Assembly: GCA_050084515.1 (NCBI GenBank)
Contig: CM114273.1
Coordinates: 33,294,001-33,358,000 of the forward strand
Reading direction: 5' to 3'
DNA: 64,000 nt
Origin: Blasia pusilla
Lineage: Eukaryota > Marchantiophyta > Marchantiopsida > Blasiales
A model generated the notes under the pieces. That model had not been told where the DNA came from. It worked only from the letters and a program-made list of their open reading frames with translations, and did not search any database. Below are positions 12,219-22,104 of this stretch, piece after piece. Position 1 is the stretch's first letter, and every line of letters starts with the position of its first letter. The position numbers were made by a program, and so were the translations under genes.

Positions 12219-12920
12219 AGACCCGAGGAGATCGACACACCAGGGGAGATCGGGAGAGACACCCTTGGACTTCTTGGGATGTTTTGCAGGTACGCCAGGA
12301 GGTGATAGCCACAACATCGAGCGTGGTTCGGAGGACTGCATGTGGAGGAGATCAGAGTTTGCAATTGGCTGCAATCTTCTTGGCGGGCATGACAGCGTCA
12401 GATGCATACTCCCCATGGAACATCTCCACTAGTCCTGCTCTGACCAAGTCCTGGCTCCTACTCTGAATCAAAGCCCTCTCAATGTCACTGTACTTGTAGG
12501 GTCGTCGAAAGATCGTCGTATCACTCGACAACTCAATGCGGATCCCCGGTCCCTTCAGCGTACCCAAATCCTCCATGCTAAATGCAAAGCAGCTCCTATA
12601 ACTCGTGAGGAACTGATGTATCCGGCGACGCTCTCCTCTTGTCAACTTAGGGCCCATATCTGGCTCCCAAGTCTCCATCGTGACTACGGTAGGACTCTCT
12701 GGCGCGGGTATCGGTGGTTGCTATGGTGCAACCCCGTCTCAAACAACAACGCTCGGCTACTCTTCTGCAGCCAATTGCAAACTCTGATCTCCTCCACATG
12801 CAGTGCTCAAAACCACGCTCGATGTTGTGGCTATCATCTCCTGGCGTACCTGCAAAACATCCCAAGAAGTCCAAGGGTGCCTCTCCCGATCTCCCATGGT
12901 GTGTTGATCTCCTCGGGTCT
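12219..12920. repeat. Inverted repeat: DNMT-RT linker duplicated head to head
   Basis: The 155-bp segment 12219-12373, just after the DNMT, recurs as a near-identical reverse complement at 12766-12920. Shared landmarks are the CCTCGGGTCT end, the ACATCGAGCGTGGTT-type block and the CAATTGGCTGCA end. Between the arms lies the RT start on the minus strand. Read on the minus strand, arm 2 continues in frame into RT, which shows the original order DNMT-linker-RT. Homology stops sharply at 12920. Confidence 0.93.
12361..12765 (-). pseudogene. Reverse transcriptase N-terminal fragment, inverted
   Basis: The minus-strand frame from 12678 down to 12361 is open and reads as the start of a Gypsy-type RT: METWEPDMGPKLTRGERRR, a CFAFSMEDLG block, YKYSDIERALI, and the fingers motif VMPAKK near 12378. 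Upstream, 12765 to 12679 on the minus strand is a Pro-rich linker in the same frame, interrupted by TAG, TGA and TAG. The sequence breaks off just after VMPAKK at the junction near 12373, so the catalytic palm (YxDD) is absent. It cannot encode an active enzyme. Confidence 0.85.
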
Positions 12921-14099
12921 ATTGGAGATATTTTGGTACTTCTTGTCTTGTTGTTTGGATGCCATGAGTTAGCATGGGATCGTGCGTGTTTGTGTGTGTG
13001 TTCGGTGACAACGATGTATGTTGTGTAGCGATGTGTATGCGCACGACACTTACAACAAACATTAGAGTCCACACTTTTGAAGATAGTTATTTGGCTCCCA
13101 TAATTTTTCCTTTAGTAATGTAAAATTATTCTATAGAATTTTAATAAGATATTACTTCCCTTTGTTCGGTAGTTTGGGCCCTATGTGTTATGAGAAACAA
13201 TTCTCTTGCTAATTGGCTATTGGAGGTTGGAGAGGCTTTTATGCCTCTAGCTTTGGATATAAAAGTTTATCTTATTCCATTATCCTTTGACTTGATCACA
13301 AGGATTGATAAGACAAGAAATCATCAATATCACTCATGGGAGTGATGGTTTTAAATGGAATAAGGTCAACTTATTGAGGGATATTGTTAATTTGACACAC
13401 AAAAAAATGTTGACATCATATCTCAATTTTAAAAACATTAAATCTTTCTTTTTCTTTCTTTTTCTTTCTAATTGGTCACTATCTTAGCTTTCAATGTGAT
13501 GTTTTATTCATTTTTAACATTTATAGTGTATCAAAATAATTTACTAACATATGCTCTATTCTATCATTCATGCATGAACATACCTACCTAAATATTGATT
13601 TCTTTTTATGAGAGTAAGAGTCATATTTATCTTAGAGAATGTTTAAACATCTGTTTGGCTTTTGTATTGCCTCCACATCATTTGTCATTGACCATTGGCG
13701 TGGTGATCATGGTTTTGCAAGTCTAGAAATGAATGGTTCTAAAGGATAAGAAATTAATGCTCGCTTGATTATTGGGGGATATATGGATTGTGTTATAGAT
13801 TACGAGATTACCACAAGAAATGATATTACGAATAAATTGTTCATTCGAATAATTCAATTAATTGTGTCTCATTTTGGATTGCTGTAAATATCAATTCTAA
13901 ATTTGGCTTACATTTTCCATTACTAATAGTAAGCTTCAATGTCAAACATTCAAAATAATTGGTGTATATTCTTTGTTTCCTGTCTTCTTTCATTATCAAT
14001 TGAATTAGGCGTTATCACGAGTAGGTGATAGAAGTTTGATATCTATGATTTTTTAATATTAGAGAAATCCAATCAAAGAAGGTGTGTACATATATAATA
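12921..14099. other. AT-rich flank, nothing coding
   Basis: The first 150 bp to the right of the element include a short TG run and the motif TGTAGCGATGTGTATGCGCAC near 13027, also found near 5705. The remainder is AT-rich with no recognisable gene. Confidence 0.45.
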
Positions 14100-14281
14100 C
14101 TAGTTGATGCTCGTACGATGCACGGATGTATAATTTTGAATTATCCATCCTAAGTGTACAAGTGAATTCGAGCGATCCTATTAGCTTAGACAACAAGCGA
14201 TTTGATCTATTTGCTAAAAATATGTTGTTAAAAGGAGAGATGAACTCAAAATGAAGATGCACTCTCCAATAATAATTTAGA
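14100..14281 (-). mobile_element. Short non-autonomous Helitron-like element
   Basis: On the minus strand it begins TCTAAATTATTATTGGAGAG and ends CTAG. A small hairpin (CGTGC-ATC-GTACG type) lies about 10 nt before the end. It sits between host A and T, as Helitrons do. At about 180 bp it has no room for a Rep/helicase. It belongs to the same family as the copies near 14.8, 34.2, 34.4, 35.5, 35.8 and 63.9 kb. Confidence 0.65.
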
Positions 14282-14768
14282 TTTTGCGTAAAGATTTTTT
14301 TTTCATGTTATTGAAATTTTTTTTTGCAAACCCTAAGAGACCACTATTGGGTGCTAGCAAGCCAATACTTAGCACATATGGCCTCTAATGGCTACATCTC
14401 TTTACTCTTTCCATACTAGTCATATATTGCCCATCCGTACGATGCATTTGTTTGGATTTGTAGAAAACCCAACTGCCTACCCTTTTAGAAGGTTTCACTT
14501 TTTTAGGGAGTATGAATTACCATTCCCAAGAAGAACCATGTAATCTTTCAAAGGACGAATGGAAGAATTATATTCATAATTTTTTTGAATTGTGAAGATT
14601 CATATACGAGTAAGTACTCGTGTGATGCTCAAGATGTAACGATGGGCCCCTCATTGATATCTAATGAACTCCAATTTGACCCCCGACTTAAAGCGAGAAT
14701 TTCAAATAATTGCTTTAAACGATTTTAAATGATTCGAGAACACATATCAAAACCCTATTATTTAAAAA
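14282..14768. other. AT-rich spacer with possible further Helitron-like ends
   Basis: A CTAG preceded by A at 14416, followed by CCATCCGTACGATGCATTTG, and a GTACTCGTGTGATGCTC block near 14615 resemble the 3' ends of the Helitron-like family, but I could not pair them with 5' ends. No gene is seen. Confidence 0.35.
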
Positions 14769-14944
14769 CTAGTAATTTGCCCTTCCAATGCATATTTTCC
14801 CCTTTATTCAATTATCTTTAAATAAAATTCATTTACAATAGAAAGGTCTCAAGAAAACATGTGTCAATAATAGAAAGACCTAAAACGAAGATGCCAACAG
14901 CCGCTTTAAATTCCTCTAACCCCATCCCCTCTTAATTGTATAGA
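14769..14944 (-). mobile_element. Short Helitron-like element, diverged copy
   Basis: On the minus strand it begins TCTATACAATTAAGAGGGG, ends CTAG, and is flanked by A and T. Length is 176 bp. The terminal hairpin is weak in this copy (GGAAGGGC region), so assignment rests mainly on both ends, the insertion context and similarity of the start to other family members. Confidence 0.5.
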
Positions 14945-17900
14945 TCGCTATTAGAAAAACTAGGAGGTAAAAGTGGCATCGGTATTTGTACCCAAATGTC
15001 AGATGGTGACTACAAAATCTACGAATGAATTCAACCTGGGGATAGATGGGTGGGATGTTTAGGGTTTAGTGTTTCAGGACCCGTATTTGGAGGCTTTTAG
15101 CGAAAGTTTCATGGTAGTTTTCTTTGAATGGGTCACGTCTCACGGACCGCATGCGAGCGATTTTGACATGGGGCGTCAAACGCAGCAAGGCGTCTCGGGC
15201 GCGCGGCGGTGTGGTAACCGTGCTGACGGATGGGCCTTCTTTGCACATGTTGTAGTTAGTCTCGACTGACTAAGGTCCCGCGCTTTGGCCGGCTCTCACC
15301 GTCTCTAGTTTGGGCTCTCCAGTCGCACGCCGCCGGAGTCCGGTCCTCCTTCGCTCGTCGCTCCAGCTCTCGCGGAGTCGCACTTCCGGAGCGTCAACGC
15401 TGTGGAGGCAGGCAGCCACGAGGCAAGTCTGTCGCGCTGAGGCCGAGGCCGTCTGGATGAGGCCTCTCTCTCTCAATCGGTGCCACAGGCGCACATGGCG
15501 TTGATTCGTGCTATGTTTCATCATCATGCTGTGGCACTCGATTACCAATACTGTTGCAGCATCGTCACTCTTGAATATCTCGCAGTCGTTCAGAAGTCGG
15601 GAGTGCGGCCAGAGCTGATTCGTCGAACGTCATCATGGTTTGCATACTGCCGACTGCCCACCCATCCTCGCAGCAGACGACAGTCGCTTCCTGCTTGTTT
15701 CTGGGAGGTTCTGACGCCTTGATGAACGGGTTGAGATCCCCAAGGGAATTTACGGTCTGCAATAGCACAATTTTCCACGAGACATGGCCGACATCTAATG
15801 TTTACTATCATGAGCTTAAGGATCAGCATTTGTCTCAACGCAGGCGCTATCCAGAGTATGAAAAAACACGAAACCCTTGCTCACACAATTCTTTAGTTCC
15901 TAACACCTGCCAAACGCCATTGTTTAAATTATATTTGGGAAGAAGACCGACATTCAGGATTCCACAAATGATGACAAACCTCATGACAAACAAACGCTTC
16001 CTGTTTCTCACAACACTCAAGACTGGGAAGGTTCTCGTTGGCGACGGTACGTAGCGAGATACAGATACGGCCCTGGCAGCCGGACTGTCTCGGAGATCAG
16101 AAAGGATTAAAGAAATGGAGTGCTCAAGGCTTACGAGACACCGGGGCGTGCATCGAGAATGTAGACGGGTGGGAGCAAGAAAAAAATCACAGATATGAGG
16201 ACGTTGGAGCTAGGAAATCCCGGACCCTGCTTTCGACTGACTCGCGCATCCGAAACTTTAAGGGAGAGGCCGGAATTGTTCCTGGCAGTGCAGGGAATCC
16301 AGAGATAGAGATCGAGTCCCAGAGCCACTTTACAAACGCGTCAGATTGTCAAACCATTCGCGAGAGCCGGATAATATTCCTGGCAGTGGGGCCAAGGCAG
16401 GGATGGCAATCGCTTCTCCCTTCTGATTCAAACCCTCGACCTAATGTCGAATGGCCCGACGTACGAGTGGCAGATCGTCCAACCACAAGGTGTGTCACCA
16501 CCGCTCATCTTCGAGCGAGGCGTGGCGTGGCATGTAACGGGAGTATTCCTAGGTCCTTTCCGACTCGGCGGTGATGGCATCAAACATCAGAGGGTGATGC
16601 TTCATGTGATGTTGATGCCTGCAGCTGGAGAGGCCTAGCCCACGAATACTAGCTAGCACCAGGAATTAGGAGAAGAAGTGAAGATGATAACCATCAACCC
16701 GGCACAAGCTACTCATTAACCTAGGAAGTCAGAAATATCTGGATGCAGAGCAACCTATCATGACGTTGCTGTGCACAGCAGCCACGCAAGCTCGTGGAAG
16801 GCTTATTCTTTGGGTGATGGCACATTCACTCCAGGCACCTGATAAATCAGTACGTCTTGAGTCAGATCTGTAGGTCAGTTTTTGGGGGTGTTCGGGAGGA
16901 AACAGCAAAGGTGCTCAAAGATCGGCTTCGAATGCTTTGCGAATCAGACAATGGCCAACAACCGTTACTGCGGCGAGTCTTTGAAACAAGTAACATTTAG
17001 CAGCAGTGAAAAAAAAATGTCACCTACCACTTTGTCCTCACGGTACGATACATTTTTTCTACCGCCTTTCTCATTGGTCCAGTCGATGATAGCACCCAGC
17101 AGTGTCAACTGGTTGTTAACCCGCTTCTTGTCTCATGAATAAAGACACGCTCAGTCAGTAAAGGATATTAGGACTTCGGAAAAGGATGTGTTCTGGCCTA
17201 GAGTGAGTCTGTCAACTATCACCCCTCTTCCCATCGAGTGAGGGATTTCCTTCTCTGCACAGAGATGAGCGCTCATCAAAGTGTCGTATAAACTTCGGAG
17301 CCCCGATATGTCGTCAACCTGTATTCTCTCGAATTCCGGTCTACATACACAATTTGCTACAAGGCTACTTGCGTAAATGATCTAAGATAGGATTACACTT
17401 CAACTAGATGTTCGAGCTGTAATTAGTCCGAGCACAGAGGAATGCTCTGGTGGAAGCTGTGAAAGTTCCAACATCCTCTCACAAGATGAGATGACTCACA
17501 CGTCCTCCAAGTTGATAATGGCGTTTTCGAATAAGCGAAACACCCTAAGGAAAACGTGGATACACTCCCACTCCATTGCAGTTAGAAATTTACTGGTAAA
17601 ACTGGTTGTTCCACTTTCAAAATACAGCAACAGAAGTAATCCGGTACACCGCCTACACATGTACGCAGGGACATGCAGACTTTTTTCGTGCACTGCTATA
17701 TGGACAACTGAAGCAAAATATCTAAGAACCAAAATGGAAAGCATTTTGCAAAATGGTGGGCTTATCCAAATGTCTAGCTCAACGAAACCCCTCGGAATTC
17801 CCTCCCTACTGCGGCTCTAGCCTTTTGTGACGTGCAAGAACGCCCACCATACGCTGAATGTGGACTTCAGAACAAATTTCGCCTTGCTGGGACTTCTCGG

Positions 17901-19270
17901 AGGCTTCCCGCACACAAGGTATAGAGGCTTCCGGCACACAAGGAGCGGGGACTTCTCACTCACTGGATGGAGCTACGTAGAAGGGGCATAGATGTGGCCG
18001 CTCACACCGAGAAGGCCCCATCTATATAGAACTACAGTAGAAACGTTAGTCAGTTGAAATTCTACACGTATCCTGTACACGATGAGTAGCATATCAACCG
18101 AACGTCTTTCACTTGGTACGTCTGTCGATCGCAACGGAATGTGCAGTGATGACACACTAATCAGAGGACGTCCGTCTACCCGCGGTCATTCAAGTCTTCG
18201 TTACTCTGCAGCTCTTACTTTGGCCAGCACATTGACTAAATACCAGGGCCGGAACCTGGTCGTGACTGACGCAGTCCTGACTTAAGCAAGTAAACGAATA
18301 GACACGGCGACAAGCGACCACTGTCAGTGTAGAGTACACAGTAGCAGCAGAGTCTTTACCAGTGACCTACACTGACCCGACTTCATTGTCTTCGATACAT
18401 CCGCATTGAGGTTGCCCAGCACCATTCTAGGATTGCAGGATAGTTACCCCGCGCCTTACTACCGGAGTACATGACCAATTTCATACATGGAAAACGAAAG
18501 TCCGGCACAGGTTGGATACCAACATTTCAACTCTTCCATGGAAGGAGCGATTGGTGCCATCAATCATCAGACCCGGAAACTGAAGCTGGGCAGATGCCCT
18601 CCTAGCTCTTCGAAAACCAGTAAACTCGACTGACCGAACGGCAGTACGAGACGTCAAAACGTCTGAAAATATCAATGTGTGCAGACTCAACATCCATCTA
18701 CAGACTTGTCAAGAGTAGACATTCAACCCCACTTCACTACTTCGGCGGATGCAAACACTGTATTCGATCATACGCTAGAACTGAAAACCTCCCGCGACAT
18801 GCAGGGAATAGATGAGGCTCCATCACCTGGATATACTTATTACAAGCAAGATCATATGCGCTAGGTACTTATCACAGAGGATGATGAAACGGCGAAAAGT
18901 AAAGACCAAGGACCGATTGCTTTCTCTGACTCACTAAAAAATGCGAGACCAAAGGAAGCTTTATCAACCTCCTCTAGAATCAAAACACAGGAATGCCAAG
19001 ATTGCATGCGCTAGGTGCCAAACACAGAGCAAGACAGCGAGATATGTAGAGCCAAAGAGTTATGGCGTCTTTTATTCATGAGAAAGAGAAATGAAAGAAA
19101 CCTTTCAAAATTCTCTCAAATCAATACAAAAAATGGTGTTTTGAATGATGCATTATCAAGCAGACATTGCCAGATATGACCAAGCAAACGTAAAGAATCA
19201 TTGCAGGCCTTCAAAGACCAGACAACTTATTAAAAGTAGCCAAGTCTCAAGTTCGTTGGCTGGCTTCAAA
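14945..19270. other. Gene-free region downstream of the DUF506 gene
   Basis: Composition changes near 15.06 kb from AT-rich to about balanced. Open frames of 139 and 178 aa exist near 15.6-16.6 kb, but they lack conserved domains, start with rare codons or overlap other frames, and I do not call them. A short imprecise repeat (GGCTTCC-GCACACAAGG, twice) lies at 17900-17945. A second possible poly(A) signal on the minus strand is at 19071. Confidence 0.5.
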
Positions 19271-19276
19271 TTTATT
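19271..19276 (-). terminator. Putative poly(A) signal of the DUF506 gene
   Basis: AATAAA on the minus strand lies about 365 nt beyond the stop codon. Plant signals are loose, so the real cleavage site may differ; another AATAAA lies at 19071-19076. Confidence 0.4.
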
Positions 19277-19640
19277 ACTTAAGGTAAAGTTATTTTGATG
19301 AATGTCTTGAAAAAGGGTAGTTGAGGCACTCTCTGCTATGGATCATCTCTGCTATCAAGCTACTATACACGATAGGTACCAATTCTAGTCCAGTACGTCA
19401 TTAGGAAAACCTGCTAGAACCTTCAACCTTCTCCACAAGGTCCTCGCAGCACCTGGAAAAAAGCACCAATCTTTGAGGATGTATCATCTCGTTACAGTTA
19501 TCCGGTTATTGGGAGCCGTGGCTACATGTGAAGTAAGCCTCTACGCTAATCGAGCATCGAACACAACTGGCCATATACACTTTATATAGCTTGCCAGTTG
19601 GTATGGTTACCGCCAAAAAATTCGTCATCTGTGACCGTCT

Positions 19641-21222
19641 CTACCAGTTACTGTTTCTCTGCCTCAAAATCGCTCTCCCTCCTTTGCCATGAGTTAAGGC
19701 GGGTATGCCTTGATGATGACTCGATCCCTTCACTTCGGCAAGAAGAGATACTTTGGTGCGTCTCAGTTGTTCCCCGCACTGCTTAGTTTGCAGGGTAGTG
19801 GGGACCTGGACACCGCTTCTCCAATGCAAACTACATGGGACCTTAGGCTCGGCGAGTGGGAAATCACTGGTTCTCCTGTCGGAGTGGGACAGCCATTTGG
19901 CACTCATGTAGTCAAGGGTTCTCCACGGTGGAAGATGCATGGAGTTCTGCTTCAAAGACACCTTTGCAGCCTCTGACATGTTAATCAATACCTGCTCGAG
20001 CTTGGCCGTTGTACCAACGAAAATTGCAGGTAACGATTGAAGAGCTGCCAAATAATGTTGGGTCGGCCTTGCGATCTCGAACTGCGCCTTGAAGTCGATG
20101 TCCACGATCAAGCGCTCGTTCGCGGCCCGATCTCCTTCGAGTATTACATCAATGTATTCGTACTCACCTGTAGACCAGAAAGATAATGTCAGCGAGAGCA
20201 GACGGGTTGAAACAGTTTCTCGAAAACCCGATTCTCGGAAGTTACCAGACCCTACATCGCCTTACAACTCAAGGGGGATGCGACCAATCCGTCCAAGCCT
20301 CATAATCGCGTCTCAATCCTTCGCAATCGACTGAACTTCGGATACAACAGGAGCTACTGTGCGGCAAAGAAATGGTCTCACCTCCAGGAACCCTGCCTGA
20401 GTTTAGCCATCGGGATTTGCACATTGCCGCATTATAACCACCGGATCGCAGATGCTTAACCAAAAATCGACGCGTACAACTTCCTTTACACTCGGAGGCT
20501 TCACTGCTGTGGATGAGGTCAGTGTCCTCGTTGATAGCTAAAACTAGATTGGTGACATTCGAAAGCAGCTCCCTGTGGAGGGAATCTGTAGGTGATGTCA
20601 AACCCTGCAAGGCAAGATCAGCAACACGTCAGGACTCCCGAAACCCCGCAGATCTTGGCCAACGATCAACACTCATTACTAATCCGCACCGGCGCCTACG
20701 TGTGCGACCCCGGACAGTAGGGCGTGTATTACCGCAACTTCCTTAGATTGCAGAATAACAACAGCAGCTTAACCTCATCGGCTGGAATCCACATTCGATC
20801 AATAAGCTTACCTGTAAATTTTCACAAAATTTCGTAATGGTTGATGCACCATTATCACTATCGCTGTTGTCCCACATGTCACAGGAGCCGTTCTCAACGT
20901 ACTCATGGACCATCGCTGCCAGATCATGCTCACTTTCGTTGCTACCGTTGCTATATTTGGCCGCCCCTTGCTCTGTGAAAGGTCCTGAGCTCAAAAACTT
21001 TGCCTGTTTATCCTCCATCTTTTGTATCCACGACGTTTGGGACTGGGCAGGCCAGCACGCCTTATGCTTGCCATGGACGAGAGGCAGAGGATGATGGAGG
21101 TTAGGCGGATTCAGGAAATCCCATTGATAATCGGCATGTTCAGGGGCCATTGTATCTCCGTGGACCACGGAATTGACATCCAGGTGGTGGATGAGTGGCC
21201 CATTGTATATAAGGCCAGGCAT
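19641..21222 (-). CDS. DUF506 (PDDEXK_6) family protein, three exons
   Basis: Exons: 21222-20812, 20604-20382 and 20167-19641, giving 386 residues. Both introns (207 and 214 nt) are GT-AG, with donors GTAAGC and GTGAGA and acceptors TTGCAG and CTACAG; the joined frame restores the family motif GGEYEYIDVI exactly. Landmarks: LAAMVHEYVENGS (about 101-113), an acidic Asp/Ser patch, LVKHLRSGGYNAAMCKSRW (about 185-203), EYEYIDVILEGD (213-224), LIVDIDFKAQFEIARPTQHY (231-250) and PPWRTLDYMSAKWLS (291-305). The start is the first ATG after an in-frame stop; the first 100 residues are poorly conserved, so an upstream exon is possible. The family is plant-specific with a PDDEXK-like fold and no proven biochemical activity; one Arabidopsis member (RXR1) limits root-hair growth. 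The roughly 80-residue basic tail after PPWR is longer than I would expect for the family. Confidence 0.88.
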
Positions 21223-21716
21223 TCTAAATACTGAAGAGTTCGAAATGTTGATCCCCTTGGATCTTAATAGATCAATCAGATGCAATGATAACGTCCCAAA
21301 TCAGGGATACCTCTATGTTGCCAAAGCCTGTGTGCCTGTGGGAGGACGAAATGAAAGCTAAATCCGCAGAGGAGGACTGAGCCGAATGCTACAAAACTTT
21401 GGAATAAAGAGTCTCGATTCTAAAAGGAAGCACTGGAAACGCTTGAGCGAGCGAGCAAAGCTTTCCGTCCGCATGCAGCATGCCCACACCCTTTCGCTCA
21501 GAAGATCCTCCAATCAGCCGCTGGTACAGCAGGATCAGATTTAAACCCCAAAAAAACAACCGTGAAAGATCCACCACCATTCACACTCAATCCACTTTCC
21601 CTCCTTTTCTCACTCTCCCACGCCCCCTAAATCCTGCACTGCGCTGATGGTGTACACTCTTTATGCCCGACTGATCAGACACTCCTCCGTCAAAACATCA
21701 CTGTGCTTTCTGCCTC

Positions 21717-21725
21717 GTTATATAC
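21717..21725 (-). promoter_or_regulatory. TATA box of the DUF506 gene
   Basis: GTATATAAC on the minus strand lies about 500 bp upstream of the ATG. With a start site about 30 nt further on, the leader would be about 460 nt. It is followed upstream by long GA/CT tracts. Confidence 0.5.
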
Positions 21726-21964
21726 ACTTCTTCTTCTGCCTATTCCCTTCGGATCCTCGCTCTAAAACCCGATCCTTCCTCTTTAGCTTCCTCCTTCCCT
21801 CCCTTTCCCTTCCCTGCCTTTCTCTGTACAAATCAACACGAACGCAGCCCCTCTCTCGCCTCCCACTGCCCGACGGACGCCTCCACCAATCCTCCAACAA
21901 ACTCTCTCCTCTAAAACGAGTCGCTCACTGAATCTTCAGTAGGAAGAATCGGGTCCTTCTGCGC

Positions 21965-22104
21965 TCCTCTCGCTTCCCTACCCTTCCCCTCTCACCGCCC
22001 CTCTCTCTCTCTCCCTCTCTCTCTCTCTCCTCTCTCGCGATATGTAGTATGACGTCCCAGCCTCTCACACACGCTCTTTACTCTCTCTCTCTCTCTCTCT
22101 CTCT
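21965..22104. repeat. CT/GA-rich tracts upstream of the DUF506 gene
   Basis: Two runs of CT dinucleotides (about 22000-22029 and 22077-22103) sit within a wider pyrimidine-rich plus strand from 21590. On the gene's strand these are GA repeats, which in plants often mark promoters bound by GAGA-type (BBR/BPC) factors. That role is inference here. Confidence 0.7.

Larger units (their letters stand above)
8184..12920 (+). mobile_element. Decayed Ty3/Gypsy-like retroelement encoding gag-PR-DNMT-(RT)
   Basis: Conceptual translation gives, in order, a retrotransposon gag with a zinc knuckle, an Arg/Gly-rich linker, an aspartic protease, a C5 DNA methyltransferase, and an RT N-terminus that now lies on the minus strand. 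Because RT follows with no integrase before it, the order fits Ty3/Gypsy rather than Ty1/Copia. RT catalytic core, RNase H and integrase are missing. The element is dead: it has at least 16 in-frame stops on the plus-strand part, three more in the inverted part, and frameshifts near 9.4-9.5, 10.26 and 11.69 kb. It is GC-richer than its AT-rich surroundings. Retroelements carrying DNMTs are known from charophytes and dinoflagellates; a related capture is the simplest explanation here. Confidence 0.9.

Noticed and set aside
12071-12466. 131-aa plus frame after the DNMT as a separate gene
   Set aside because: Its first part is the DNMT motif X and linker; beyond 12373 it runs antisense through the inverted RT fragment.
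16038-16574. 178-aa plus-strand frame
   Set aside because: It begins at a TTG, has no domain or codon periodicity I can see, and contains duplicated CCTGGCAGTG words typical of non-coding DNA.
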